Origin: Butyricicoccus sp.
Lineage (GTDB): Bacteria > Bacillota > Clostridia > Oscillospirales > Butyricicoccaceae
Assembly: GCA_020025755.1 (NCBI GenBank)
Contig: JAHHRO010000018.1
Span: 1 to 43,716, forward strand
Reading direction: 5' to 3'
DNA length: 43,716 nucleotides
Positions 25,544 through 32,941 of this stretch are shown here, in pieces (position 1 is the first letter of the stretch; each line of letters starts with the position of its first letter). Position numbers and translations under genes: made by a program. The notes beneath the pieces were generated by a model. It was not told the DNA's origin and did no database searches. It worked only from the letters and a program-made list of their open reading frames with translations.

Positions 25544-26226
25544 TCCTCCCGTACCAAAATGACCGAGAAATAGCCGGTGGGGTCGTCCAGCTCACGCAGA
25601 TCGCGCACCACGCGCTCCCCCTCCATGCTGCACCGCTCCACCAGTGCCGCCATATCGCGCTTGCCTGCTTCCTCCAGCAGATCGCGCACCTCCAGAATGG
25701 AGCGTCCAGCCTTCATGAACACCTTATTCCCCGACAGCTCCAAACCCTCCTTTGTCGCATTGTGCGACGCCGGAATGATGTGCAGCATTTGGCTGCCCTC
25801 ACACAGTGCCTGTCCCAGCCGCGCCGCTGCCGCACAGAACGACGGGACCCCGGGCACGATCTCCACCGCATATCCACGCGCCTCGACGCGGCGGTGTACA
25901 TACCAATAGGTCGAATATACCGCCGGATCGCCCAGCGTCAGAAAAACAACCGTCTTTCCCGCATCCAGCAGGGCACAGATCTCATCTGCCGCCCGATCAT
26001 GGCAGGCATTCAGCTTTTCCCTGTCACGAATCATAGGCATATCACAATGCAAGATCGTCTTATCCCCGATCCACTGGGATGCGATACTCAGTGCCGTCTG
26101 CTCGCCTGAGCCGCCCTTTGGCACAGCGACCACATCACACGTCTCAATCAAACGAACCGCCTTGAGCGTCATGAGCTCCGGATCGCCCGGCCCTACACCA
26201 ACTCCATACAACTTTCCCTGTTTCAT
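25540..26226 (-). CDS. cbiL: Cobalt-precorrin-2 C20-methyltransferase CbiL
   Basis: Tetrapyrrole methylase that adds the C20 methyl group to cobalt-precorrin-2. 228 aa, the usual size. YGVGVGPGDPELMTLKAVRLI and VAVPKGGSGEQTALSIA are typical of CbiL/CobI. FLTLGDPAVYSTYWYVHRRV and VPGVPSFCAAAARLG form the SAM and substrate pocket. It overlaps cbiD (upstream) and cbiF (downstream) by four bases each. Confidence 0.96.
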   Translation of the reverse strand: MKQGKLYGVGVGPGDPELMTLKAVRLIETCDVVAVPKGGSGEQTALSIASQWIGDKTILHCDMPMIRDREKLNACHDRAADEICALLDAGKTVVFLTLGDPAVYSTYWYVHRRVEARGYAVEIVPGVPSFCAAAARLGQALCEGSQMLHIIPASHNATKEGLELSGNKVFMKAGRSILEVRDLLEEAGKRDMAALVERCSMEGERVVRDLRELDDPTGYFSVILVREE

Positions 26227-27353
26227 AGCTTCCCTCGAAATTCTTCACAAAGCGCATGCGCACCCTCTGACTGTGCCAATGTGCCATTTTGGTTTGTAAA
26301 CATCAAAAATTCAATCTGCGCCTTTCCATGCACACGGCGGCGCAGACGCGTCTGGATCTCCGCGCCGATCCGCTCAAACACCGGTTGGCTGAGACCGCAC
26401 GGCGTGAGCAGGCTGATGCAGGCATCCACCGTGACCGCCTCCATGAGACCGCGCAAAACATCAGGCGGCGCACCGCAGAGCGCGGCATGTGCCACAAAGA
26501 TCTCCTGTCTGCCATCTGCCACGGAGGAATGGGTATTAAAAATGCCGGCAGCCAGCTTGACCAGCTTTCCCGCATGCCCCACCAGAAAGATTTTCCGGAA
26601 CCCTTTCCACGCGGCATAGTCGAGCGCATCTCCGATAAAATTGGAGCACTTGACCGCCTGCTCCAGATCGAGTCCCAAGGTATCGCGGGCAAAATCCGCC
26701 CCATAGTTGCCGGGACAGATGAGCACCCGTTCAGCATCCGCCGCATACAGGCTGTCCAGTTCCAGATGGGTCGTATCCATCAGTGCCTTTTCACTCATCG
26801 GCTCTACAATCCCACTCGTGCCCAAAATGGAGATACCGCCAATCACACCAAGATGTGCATTGTAGGTATGCTGTGCGACTTCCTCTCCATTTTCTGCCGA
26901 AATCACGATCCGCAGTCCGTCGGTATAGTTCGCCTCCTGCATGGCCGTTTGCACGGCTGCACGGATCTGCGCACGCGGTGCAGGATTGATGGCAGGCTCT
27001 CCGACCGGAACGGAAAGCCCTGACCGCGTAACCGTACCCACCCCTTCGCCTGCCTCCAGTATGATCCCCTCCGGAATTCGGGAGACTGCCGCAAAAATCC
27101 GGATGCCATTGGTCACATCCGGATCGTCTCCGCTGTCTTTTCGGATACAGCAGATCGCCGCCTCTCCTTCCATGTGCAGCTGCTCAGGATAGAGCTTGAG
27201 CACAATGCCCTTCGGGGTGGAGAGGGCGATGCATTCGGGTGCTTTTCCGGTCAGCAACAGGATTGCCGAAGCCTGCGCCGCGGCTGCCGCGCAGGAGCCG
27301 GTTGTGTAGCCGCGCCGCAGTGCAGTTTGATTTTTATAGACAAGATCTTCCAT
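26223..27353 (-). CDS. cbiD: Cobalt-precorrin-5B C1-methyltransferase CbiD
   Basis: Methylates C1 of cobalt-precorrin-5B; specific to the anaerobic pathway. 376 aa. The start MEDLVYKNQTALRRGYTTGS leads into the signature GYTTGSCAAAAAQASAILLL. GEGVGTVTRSGLSVPVGEPAINP, ISILGTSGIVEPMSEKAL and FLVGHAGKLVKLAAGIFNTHS are further family motifs. GGAG six bases upstream supports the ATG at 27353; a longer in-frame start at 27416 would fall inside the riboswitch terminator hairpin and is rejected. It is the first gene of the operon. Confidence 0.96.
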   Translation of the reverse strand: MEDLVYKNQTALRRGYTTGSCAAAAAQASAILLLTGKAPECIALSTPKGIVLKLYPEQLHMEGEAAICCIRKDSGDDPDVTNGIRIFAAVSRIPEGIILEAGEGVGTVTRSGLSVPVGEPAINPAPRAQIRAAVQTAMQEANYTDGLRIVISAENGEEVAQHTYNAHLGVIGGISILGTSGIVEPMSEKALMDTTHLELDSLYAADAERVLICPGNYGADFARDTLGLDLEQAVKCSNFIGDALDYAAWKGFRKIFLVGHAGKLVKLAAGIFNTHSSVADGRQEIFVAHAALCGAPPDVLRGLMEAVTVDACISLLTPCGLSQPVFERIGAEIQTRLRRRVHGKAQIEFLMFTNQNGTLAQSEGAHALCEEFRGKL

Positions 27354-27370
27354 TGCTTTCTCCATTTTGT

Positions 27371-27418
27371 AAAAAAATCGCGGCATTGCCAGAGTTCGTC
27401 CTTCTCCGGCAGCCACGA
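27371..27418 (-). terminator. Riboswitch-linked intrinsic terminator
   Basis: On the minus strand an interrupted stem (GGC, GCC and GAG segments paired with CTC, GGC and GCC) is followed by seven T residues, 18 bases before the cbiD start. Its place between the riboswitch and the gene makes it the likely expression platform: cobalamin binding would favour termination. Confidence 0.75.
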
Positions 27419-27484
27419 TGTAACAAGTCTATGCGTCTTCTCATTGTTTGATGCAAGTTGTTTCCCACAGCAGCCAATTCCTCG

Positions 27485-27511
27485 TAGCGCGGTGCATGCA
27501 ATGTAACCGCG
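27485..27511 (-). promoter_or_regulatory. Hairpin between riboswitch and terminator
   Basis: GCGCGGT and ACCGCGC form a seven-base stem immediately after the riboswitch core. Its 5' strand touches the riboswitch closing helix, so it could compete with it. The regulatory role is inferred. Confidence 0.4.
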
Positions 27512-27672
27512 CGGGCAGGTTTTCTGACTCGGGGATCTCTGCATGATGCGATCTTCCCGGGGTCTCCCAGTGATCCTAGCTGCATATTGCTTCTCCCTTA
27601 CAGCGGCGGGACCGTTCGGGACTTCCACCCGATTCCCTTTTACCCTGTATCCCTACAGGCACCCTGCGGCAT
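27509..27672 (-). promoter_or_regulatory. Cobalamin riboswitch
   Basis: The minus strand carries the conserved core of the B12 element. In order: a GCAGG closing strand, GGTGCC, AAAAGGGAA, GGTGGAAGTCCC, the invariant CCGCCGCTGTAAGGG, a CACTGGGA segment, GGGAAGATC, and GAGTCAGAAAACCTGCC near the 3' end, where CCTGC closes the first helix. It sits between a consensus promoter and cbiD and should reduce expression of the whole operon when adenosylcobalamin is plentiful. Confidence 0.96.
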
Positions 27673-27695
27673 CTATCATTTTAAGAACTGAGATT

Positions 27696-27724
27696 ATTGT
27701 ATCGCGTTCTAATTTTCTTGTCAA
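27696..27724 (-). promoter_or_regulatory. Promoter of the cobalamin operon
   Basis: TTGACA (27719-27724) and TACAAT (27696-27701) on the minus strand, 17 bases apart. Transcription would begin near 27689, about 20 bases before the riboswitch. Confidence 0.9.
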
Positions 27725-27808
27725 TTGTCTGTCACGCCTGATAGATATTTGTCCAAAAAATTGCAAAATCATGTGAAATACCACCCTTTGTTTTGTAGGA
27801 AAATACTC

Positions 27809-27837
27809 TTGTCTTTTCTCTACCAATTTGGTATACT
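27809..27837 (+). promoter_or_regulatory. Plus-strand promoter-like site
   Basis: TTGTCT (27809-27814) and TATACT (27832-27837) with a 17-base spacer, pointing away from the cobalamin operon. No convincing gene follows; the nearest plus-strand signal is the terminator near 28440. Confidence 0.55.
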
Positions 27838-27843
27838 ATCACA

Positions 27844-28230
27844 TTTTATCCCGACCTGTCTGTCCTATATATCCTATTCTTTTTTTGCAGATGCCAACAG
27901 TACGGATCGCTCATCCCTGTCTATGCTTTACAGAAAATATTAGAAGAGGGCTTTCGATCCACTTTGGGCGCATCTGTTTTTCGCGAGAAACTGAGGACGC
28001 CAGACATCTCCTCAGACGAACCTATTGTTTTACTGCCGGGCAAGATCCCCGTATCTGTGCCGTCTATCTACTGCCATTTCAATAAAAAACCCCTCAAAAT
28101 CCGTCTGCATCCGTGTTGGAAATGCAACACCATTCCGAAAAATATTCGAAGATTTTGTGCATAAAAAGATCGTTTCTGCATTTTCCCCTTACACTTTTTC
28201 AAAATCGCTGGTGTTTTCCGAAAATTTTGC
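27844..28230 (+). other. Intergenic stretch, no recognised gene
   Basis: No open frame here has a good start and ribosome binding site. One plus-strand frame stays open from about 27801 to 28164 with no ATG. Its middle, read from about 27910, has protein-like composition (for example ALQKILEEGFRSTLGASVFR), but I recognise no family. It may be a gene remnant or chance. The stretch could also be the 5' part of a longer transcript ending at the terminator near 28440. Confidence 0.3.
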
Positions 28231-28236
28231 TATACT
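28228..28236 (+). promoter_or_regulatory. Extended -10 promoter of putative small RNA
   Basis: TGC followed by TATACT (28231-28236) is an extended -10 element; no good -35 is visible at 17 or 18 bases. Initiation would fall near 28242. Confidence 0.5.
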
Positions 28237-28241
28237 AACTC

Positions 28242-28440
28242 ATGTAATGTAATTGTGTGTTCACTCGGGTCGTTCGACTCCACACAACCGCATTCTTTTC
28301 TTCATCTCAGCAGGTTGCCTACATCTTCAACTATTATCCTCTTACCTGCTGAAAACCAACAGGCTGCCTCCCCCCCCCCTGTGCAGCCCGTTGATTCCTC
28401 TTACCTGCTCCGCGTATCGTTCCGCGGAGCGGGTTTTTTT
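28242..28440 (+). ncRNA. Putative structured small RNA
   Basis: A stretch of about 200 bases with no open frame of note but several stable hairpins in a row: TTGTGTG/CACACAA near 28252-28287; CAGCAGGT/ACCTGCTG (28308-28351); CAAC-GGCTGC/GCAGCC-GTTG (28357-28393) with a 15-base loop holding ten C residues; and an 11-bp GC-rich terminator with seven T (28404-28440). A 14-base sequence, TCCTCTTACCTGCT, occurs twice. It is flanked by an extended -10 promoter and a terminator, and is convergent with dnaE. C-rich loops in Firmicutes small RNAs often pair with Shine-Dalgarno sites, so a trans-acting role is possible. The fold does not resemble 6S RNA, tmRNA, SRP RNA or RNase P as far as I can see. 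Confidence 0.45.
28404..28440 (+). terminator. Strong plus-strand terminator
   Basis: CCTGCTCCGCG paired with CGCGGAGCGGG, an eight-base loop, then seven T residues. It ends the putative small RNA and lies beyond the dnaE 3' end on the opposite strand. Confidence 0.85.
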
Positions 28441-28443
28441 ATT

Positions 28444-28488
28444 TTGGGGCTGTTTGAAAAATCGAAATTTTCTCTGTTTTCAAACAAG
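28444..28488 (-). terminator. Hairpin after dnaE
   Basis: GGGCT-GTTTGAAAA pairs with TTTTCAAAC-AAGCCC with a single bulge, starting three bases past the dnaE stop. On the minus strand it is followed by A- and G-rich sequence rather than a T-run, so it may stabilise the 3' end rather than terminate. A similar element lies at 984-1026. Confidence 0.45.
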
Positions 28489-28490
28489 CC

Positions 28491-31400
28491 CTACTTTAAG
28501 ATCACATTTTGATCGCCAAGCGCAAATCGCAGCTTTTGCATGATCTGCAAGTTGCCTGCACACCATAGCGGTCTTGGTGCCAACATGCGCTTCTTGGTAT
28601 CCATCGGATAAAAAATGACTGGAACTTGTCCATGATGCTGCATCAAGATCTCCTTTGCCTCTTGGAACAACACGCCCTCCATATCGGGTACACGCAAATA
28701 CAACTTTTGCCCTGCCTGTGCCATCGCCTGCGGCGCAGTCAGGACGGGCTTGGGGGCTTCCTGCCGTACTTCCAACTCTGCAACGCTTTCTTCCGTGAGC
28801 GGTGCAGCAGTCTGCGCAATCAGCTTGGGGGCTTCATCCTCACGGGCGTCGATCCGCCCTGTGACCAAAACGGCAGCATCCTCGGAAAAATACGAACCAT
28901 ACTGCTGCAATGCATTAGGAAAGATCACAAGTTCGATACTGCCTGTGATATCTTCGACCACCGCATACGCCATCATGCTCCCCGATTTGGTAGCTTTCAA
29001 ACGCATACTTGATACCACACATGCCAGACGTACCGTCATCCCGTCCTTATACACCGGCTGGTCGGCATCTGCGCTCAGATCCTCAGTGATCTTGCGAATG
29101 GGCGCGGCGTTTGCACGCACGGCAAGTGCGCGGTACGCATCCATCGGATGCCCCGAAAGGTATAGTCCGGTCGTCTGCTTCTCCAAGGTGAGCAGTTCGC
29201 GCTTGCTCATCTCCGGGATCTTTGGCATATCGATCTCCTGATCCTGCACTTCCTCCATTCCAAGTCCAAAGAGATCCAGCTGACCCTCCACATTCTTTTT
29301 ACGCTCATTTGCCACAGCATCGACCACACGCTCATAGACTGCGAGCAACTGACTGCGATGAAACCCCATGGAATCGAATGCGCCTGCATGAATGAGGCTT
29401 TCCAGCGCACGGCGGTTGAGTTCCTTGTCATAGAGACGCTGGCAGAAATCAAACAGCGAGGTGTACGGTCCATTCGCCTTGCGTTCCTCCACAAGCTGAC
29501 GCATAAAGGCACGCCCCACATTCTTGATCGCTGCAAGCCCAAAGCGGATATCCGTACCGGCAACCGAGAAGCCGTCCTCCGAACTGTTGACATCAGGCGG
29601 CAGGACACGAATGCCCATATCCCGCGCCTCTGCAATATATTCGGAGATTTTCGCCGGCACATCAAGCACAGAAGTGAGCAGTGCCGCCAGATATTCGCGC
29701 GGATAATGGCACTTTAAGTACGCGGTACGGTAGGATACCACCGCATAGCATACCGCATGTGCCTTATTGAACGCATAGTTTGCAAAATCCATGATCTCAT
29801 CAAAGATTGAGGAGGCAACCGCTTCGGGCACGCCGCGCGCGATCGCGCCATCGATCCCTTGCTCTGCATTGCCATAGATGAAGCTGATGCGTTCTTTCTC
29901 CAGTTCCTTGAACTTCTTCTTGCTCATGGCACGGCGCACCATATCCGCCTTGCCGAGTGAATAGCCTGCAAGACGGCGAAACGCCTCCATGACCTGCTCC
30001 TGATACACCATACAGCCGTAGGTAACGGACAGGATGGGCTCTAAGAGCGGATGCTTATAGGTCACCTTTTCCGGATGGTGACGACACTCGATATAGCGTG
30101 GAATGGACTGCATCGGCCCCGGGCGGTAGAGCGCGACCACTGCCGTGATATCCTCGATGGACTGCGGACGCAGTCCTGTGACAACATTGGTAATGCCAGC
30201 CGATTCCAGCTGGAACACGCCCATCGTCTTGCCCTGTCCAAGCATGTGGAAGGTCTCCTCGTCCTGATTGGACACCTTTTCGATCGAAAAATCCGGTGTA
30301 TGCTGCTGTACCATCTTTTCGGCATCGGAAATAACGGTCAGTGTGCGCAGTCCCAGAAAATCCATCTTGAGCAGTCCCAGCTCCTCCAATGTGGTCATGG
30401 GGAACTGCGTGACCATCTGTTCATCATTGCGCGCGAGCGGTACATAGGTATCGACCGGCTCCTTTGTGATGACGACGCCCGCCGCATGGGTCGAAGCATG
30501 GCGCGGCATCCCCTCAAGGGCGCGTGCCGTGTCGATCAGGTTTTTGACCGTCGGATTGCCGTCATACATCTTTTTCAGTTCCGGATTGATGGACAGGGCG
30601 CGATCAATGGTGATATGCAGTTCCATCGGCACCTGCTTTGCAACTGCATCCACCTCATTATAGGGGATGGACAGTGCACGCCCAACATCGCGGATCGCCG
30701 CACGCGCCGCCATCGTTCCAAAGGTGACGATCTGCGCCACATGGTCGGCACCATACTTCTGCGTGACATAGCCGATGACCTCGGGACGGCGCACATAGCA
30801 GAAATCAATATCAATATCCGGCATGGATACACGCTCCGGATTGAGAAAGCGTTCAAAATACAGCGAATACTTGATGGGGTCAAGGTCTGTAATTCCAAGG
30901 CAATAGGAAACGATCGAGCCTGCCGCCGAACCACGCCCCGGGCCAACCGGTATTCCATTTTTCTTTGCATAGTGGATAAAATCGGATACAATCAGAAAAT
31001 AATCCACAAACCCCATCTGGTCGATCATACGGATCTCATAATCCAGCCGTTCGCGCATTTCGCCCGTATCGTCCGGATACCGCTCGTGCAGTCCCGCAAG
31101 ACACAGCTTGTCCAAGTATTCCCTTGCGGTATAGCCCTCCGGTACATCGAACTGGGGCAGGTGATACTTGCCAAATTCAAACTCGACCTGACAACGGTTC
31201 GCGATCTCGACCGTGCGCGCCAGTGCTTCTTCATGCGCCGGAAACCGCGCACGCATTTCTTCCTCCGACTTGATGTAGAATTCACTCGTCTCAAATCGCA
31301 TACGGCTGGGGTCATCCACCGTCTTGCCCATCTGGATCGCCATGAGAACATCCTGAATTTTTGCGTCCTCTCGCGTCAGATAGTGCGCATCGTTTGTGAT

Positions 31401-32006
31401 GACCAATGGGATCCCCGTCTCCTCTGATAAGCGATACAGAGCAAGGTTTACATCCTTCTGCACAGCGATCCCGTGATCCTGTAACTCCAGAAAGAAATTG
31501 TTTTCTCCAAAAATATCACGAAATTCCAGTGCCTGCCGCTTTGCGCCCTCATAATCCCCATTCATCAGGGCATGGGGGATCGCACCGCCCAGACATGCGG
31601 AAAGGCAGATGATCCCCTTGCTGTGCGCGCGCAGCAACTCCATATCCACACGCGGACGCACATAGAAGCCCTCAGAAAAACTGAGGCTTACCATGTGGAT
31701 GAGGTTGCGGTAGCCCTCCATATTTTCACAGAGCAGGATCAAATGACGATGCCATTCTCCATTTTGGTATCCGCGTTCAAAGCGCGAATTGGGGGTCACA
31801 TAGACCTCACAGCCGATGACGGGATGGATGCCGCGCGCCTTTGCCGCGCGATAGAACTCGATCGCACCATACATGACCCCGTGGTCGGTCATCGCCACGG
31901 CAGGCTGTCCCAGTGCCGCCACACGATCCATCAGCTTTTCGATGCGGCACGCACCATCGAGCAGGCTATACTCTGTATGAACATGTAAATGTACAAAGTT
32001 TTCCAA
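28491..32006 (-). CDS. dnaE: DNA polymerase III alpha subunit DnaE
   Basis: Replicative family C polymerase, 1171 aa. The N-terminal PHP domain starts VHLHVHTEYSLLDGACRIE. The polymerase catalytic aspartates lie in the MPDIDIDFCY motif, preceded by the PVGPGRGSAAGSIVSYCLGI signature. Helix-hairpin-helix and OB-fold (nucleic-acid binding) segments follow in the C-terminal third (IRFGLAAIKNVG; VVEDITGSIELVIFP). There is no exonuclease insertion in the PHP domain, so it is the DnaE and not the PolC type. The start is TTG, five bases after GGAGG; no ATG is near. It is the last gene of the murB-rapZ-whiA-dnaE operon, 12 bases after whiA. Confidence 0.96.
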   Translation of the reverse strand: MENFVHLHVHTEYSLLDGACRIEKLMDRVAALGQPAVAMTDHGVMYGAIEFYRAAKARGIHPVIGCEVYVTPNSRFERGYQNGEWHRHLILLCENMEGYRNLIHMVSLSFSEGFYVRPRVDMELLRAHSKGIICLSACLGGAIPHALMNGDYEGAKRQALEFRDIFGENNFFLELQDHGIAVQKDVNLALYRLSEETGIPLVITNDAHYLTREDAKIQDVLMAIQMGKTVDDPSRMRFETSEFYIKSEEEMRARFPAHEEALARTVEIANRCQVEFEFGKYHLPQFDVPEGYTAREYLDKLCLAGLHERYPDDTGEMRERLDYEIRMIDQMGFVDYFLIVSDFIHYAKKNGIPVGPGRGSAAGSIVSYCLGITDLDPIKYSLYFERFLNPERVSMPDIDIDFCYVRRPEVIGYVTQKYGADHVAQIVTFGTMAARAAIRDVGRALSIPYNEVDAVAKQVPMELHITIDRALSINPELKKMYDGNPTVKNLIDTARALEGMPRHASTHAAGVVITKEPVDTYVPLARNDEQMVTQFPMTTLEELGLLKMDFLGLRTLTVISDAEKMVQQHTPDFSIEKVSNQDEETFHMLGQGKTMGVFQLESAGITNVVTGLRPQSIEDITAVVALYRPGPMQSIPRYIECRHHPEKVTYKHPLLEPILSVTYGCMVYQEQVMEAFRRLAGYSLGKADMVRRAMSKKKFKELEKERISFIYGNAEQGIDGAIARGVPEAVASSIFDEIMDFANYAFNKAHAVCYAVVSYRTAYLKCHYPREYLAALLTSVLDVPAKISEYIAEARDMGIRVLPPDVNSSEDGFSVAGTDIRFGLAAIKNVGRAFMRQLVEERKANGPYTSLFDFCQRLYDKELNRRALESLIHAGAFDSMGFHRSQLLAVYERVVDAVANERKKNVEGQLDLFGLGMEEVQDQEIDMPKIPEMSKRELLTLEKQTTGLYLSGHPMDAYRALAVRANAAPIRKITEDLSADADQPVYKDGMTVRLACVVSSMRLKATKSGSMMAYAVVEDITGSIELVIFPNALQQYGSYFSEDAAVLVTGRIDAREDEAPKLIAQTAAPLTEESVAELEVRQEAPKPVLTAPQAMAQAGQKLYLRVPDMEGVLFQEAKEILMQHHGQVPVIFYPMDTKKRMLAPRPLWCAGNLQIMQKLRFALGDQNVILK

Positions 32007-32018
32007 AATATCCTCCTT

Positions 32019-32927
32019 TTATTGGGTATCTGCAATCACATGCGCGGCGATCTCCATAATACGTCCCAATCTGTGACTCAGCCCCGGCTTGGAAATGGGC
32101 GGATCGAACATTGCCGCAAGCTCGGCAAGGCTGGCGGTCGGGTTTGCTGCCCGAAGATCTACTGTCTCACGCAGATTCTCCGGAAAGATCTCGATGCCGC
32201 CGCAAGCCAGTGCCTGCTCGATGGCTGCAATCTGCCGCGTCGAGGCACTCGTAACCTTGATGAGGTTTGCCGTCTCGCAGTTGACTGCGCGGTTGACCTC
32301 GTTGCGCAGCTGTTTTTCCACTTTTGCCTGCATCAGTGCCATAGCGGCATGATGTGCGCCGATCTTTGCAAGGAAATTCTCGATCTGGCTGGTACCCTTC
32401 CAGTAAATGAGCCATGCCGTGCGGCGTTCTGTGATCTTGGGTGAGAACTCCACATCGAGCAGCAAGCTCATCACCTCACGCGCCAAGATAGCATGTCCCG
32501 TTTTGATCTCCAAATGGCACTTTTTTTCCGGACTGGACACCGTGCCGGCTGCCAAAAATGCGCCGCGCAGGAATGCTGCCGCACAGCATTCATTCTCCGC
32601 AAGATTGCGATTGAGGTGATATGTGATATGGCTCTTAAAGTCATATCCCATCTGTTCCATGACCATGGCAATCAGTTCCGGCTGCTCGATCAAAACGATA
32701 CGGCGTCGCCCCTGCAAGACAGGCTGTACCTCGATGCTGCATACCTTTTTGAGCAGAGTGGCAATGCGCCGGATGATCGCACTCTGTTCGCTGACGAAGC
32801 GGATCTCCCGATTGGAAAAAGCCGAGCCGAACAGCAGCATCCCATATAACTCTGCTGTCTGGCAGCAGGATTTCCCAAGCGGCACACGGCAGAGCTCATT
32901 TTTGGTTTTTGCAGAAAAAGACAGCAT
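32019..32927 (-). CDS. whiA: DNA-binding protein WhiA
   Basis: Conserved Gram-positive DNA-binding protein, linked to sporulation in Streptomyces and to cell division and chromosome segregation in Bacillus. 302 aa. The N-terminal region is LAGLIDADG-endonuclease-like without catalytic activity (FLRGAFLAAGTVSSPEKKCHLEI), and the C-terminal WhiA helix-turn-helix domain ends with ANPTASLAELAAMFDPPISKSG-like residues (here SKPGLSHRLGRIMEIA). Start by ATG after GGGAGGAG. rapZ is directly upstream; the usual yvcK gene between them is absent. Confidence 0.95.
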   Translation of the reverse strand: MLSFSAKTKNELCRVPLGKSCCQTAELYGMLLFGSAFSNREIRFVSEQSAIIRRIATLLKKVCSIEVQPVLQGRRRIVLIEQPELIAMVMEQMGYDFKSHITYHLNRNLAENECCAAAFLRGAFLAAGTVSSPEKKCHLEIKTGHAILAREVMSLLLDVEFSPKITERRTAWLIYWKGTSQIENFLAKIGAHHAAMALMQAKVEKQLRNEVNRAVNCETANLIKVTSASTRQIAAIEQALACGGIEIFPENLRETVDLRAANPTASLAELAAMFDPPISKPGLSHRLGRIMEIAAHVIADTQ

Positions 32928-32941
32928 CCCAGCTCCTCCCT

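Noticed and set aside
27354..27416. Longer cbiD start
   Set aside because: It would place the start codon inside the terminator hairpin; the ATG at 27353 has a proper binding site and the family N-terminus.
28242..28440. 6S RNA, tmRNA or SRP RNA
   Set aside because: The 5' and 3' ends do not pair as in 6S; there is no tRNA-like domain for tmRNA and no SRP GNRA hairpin signature.
30051..31427. Plus-strand open frame of 458 codons opposite dnaE
   Set aside because: Antisense shadow of the conserved polymerase domain; no start signals and no recognisable domain.
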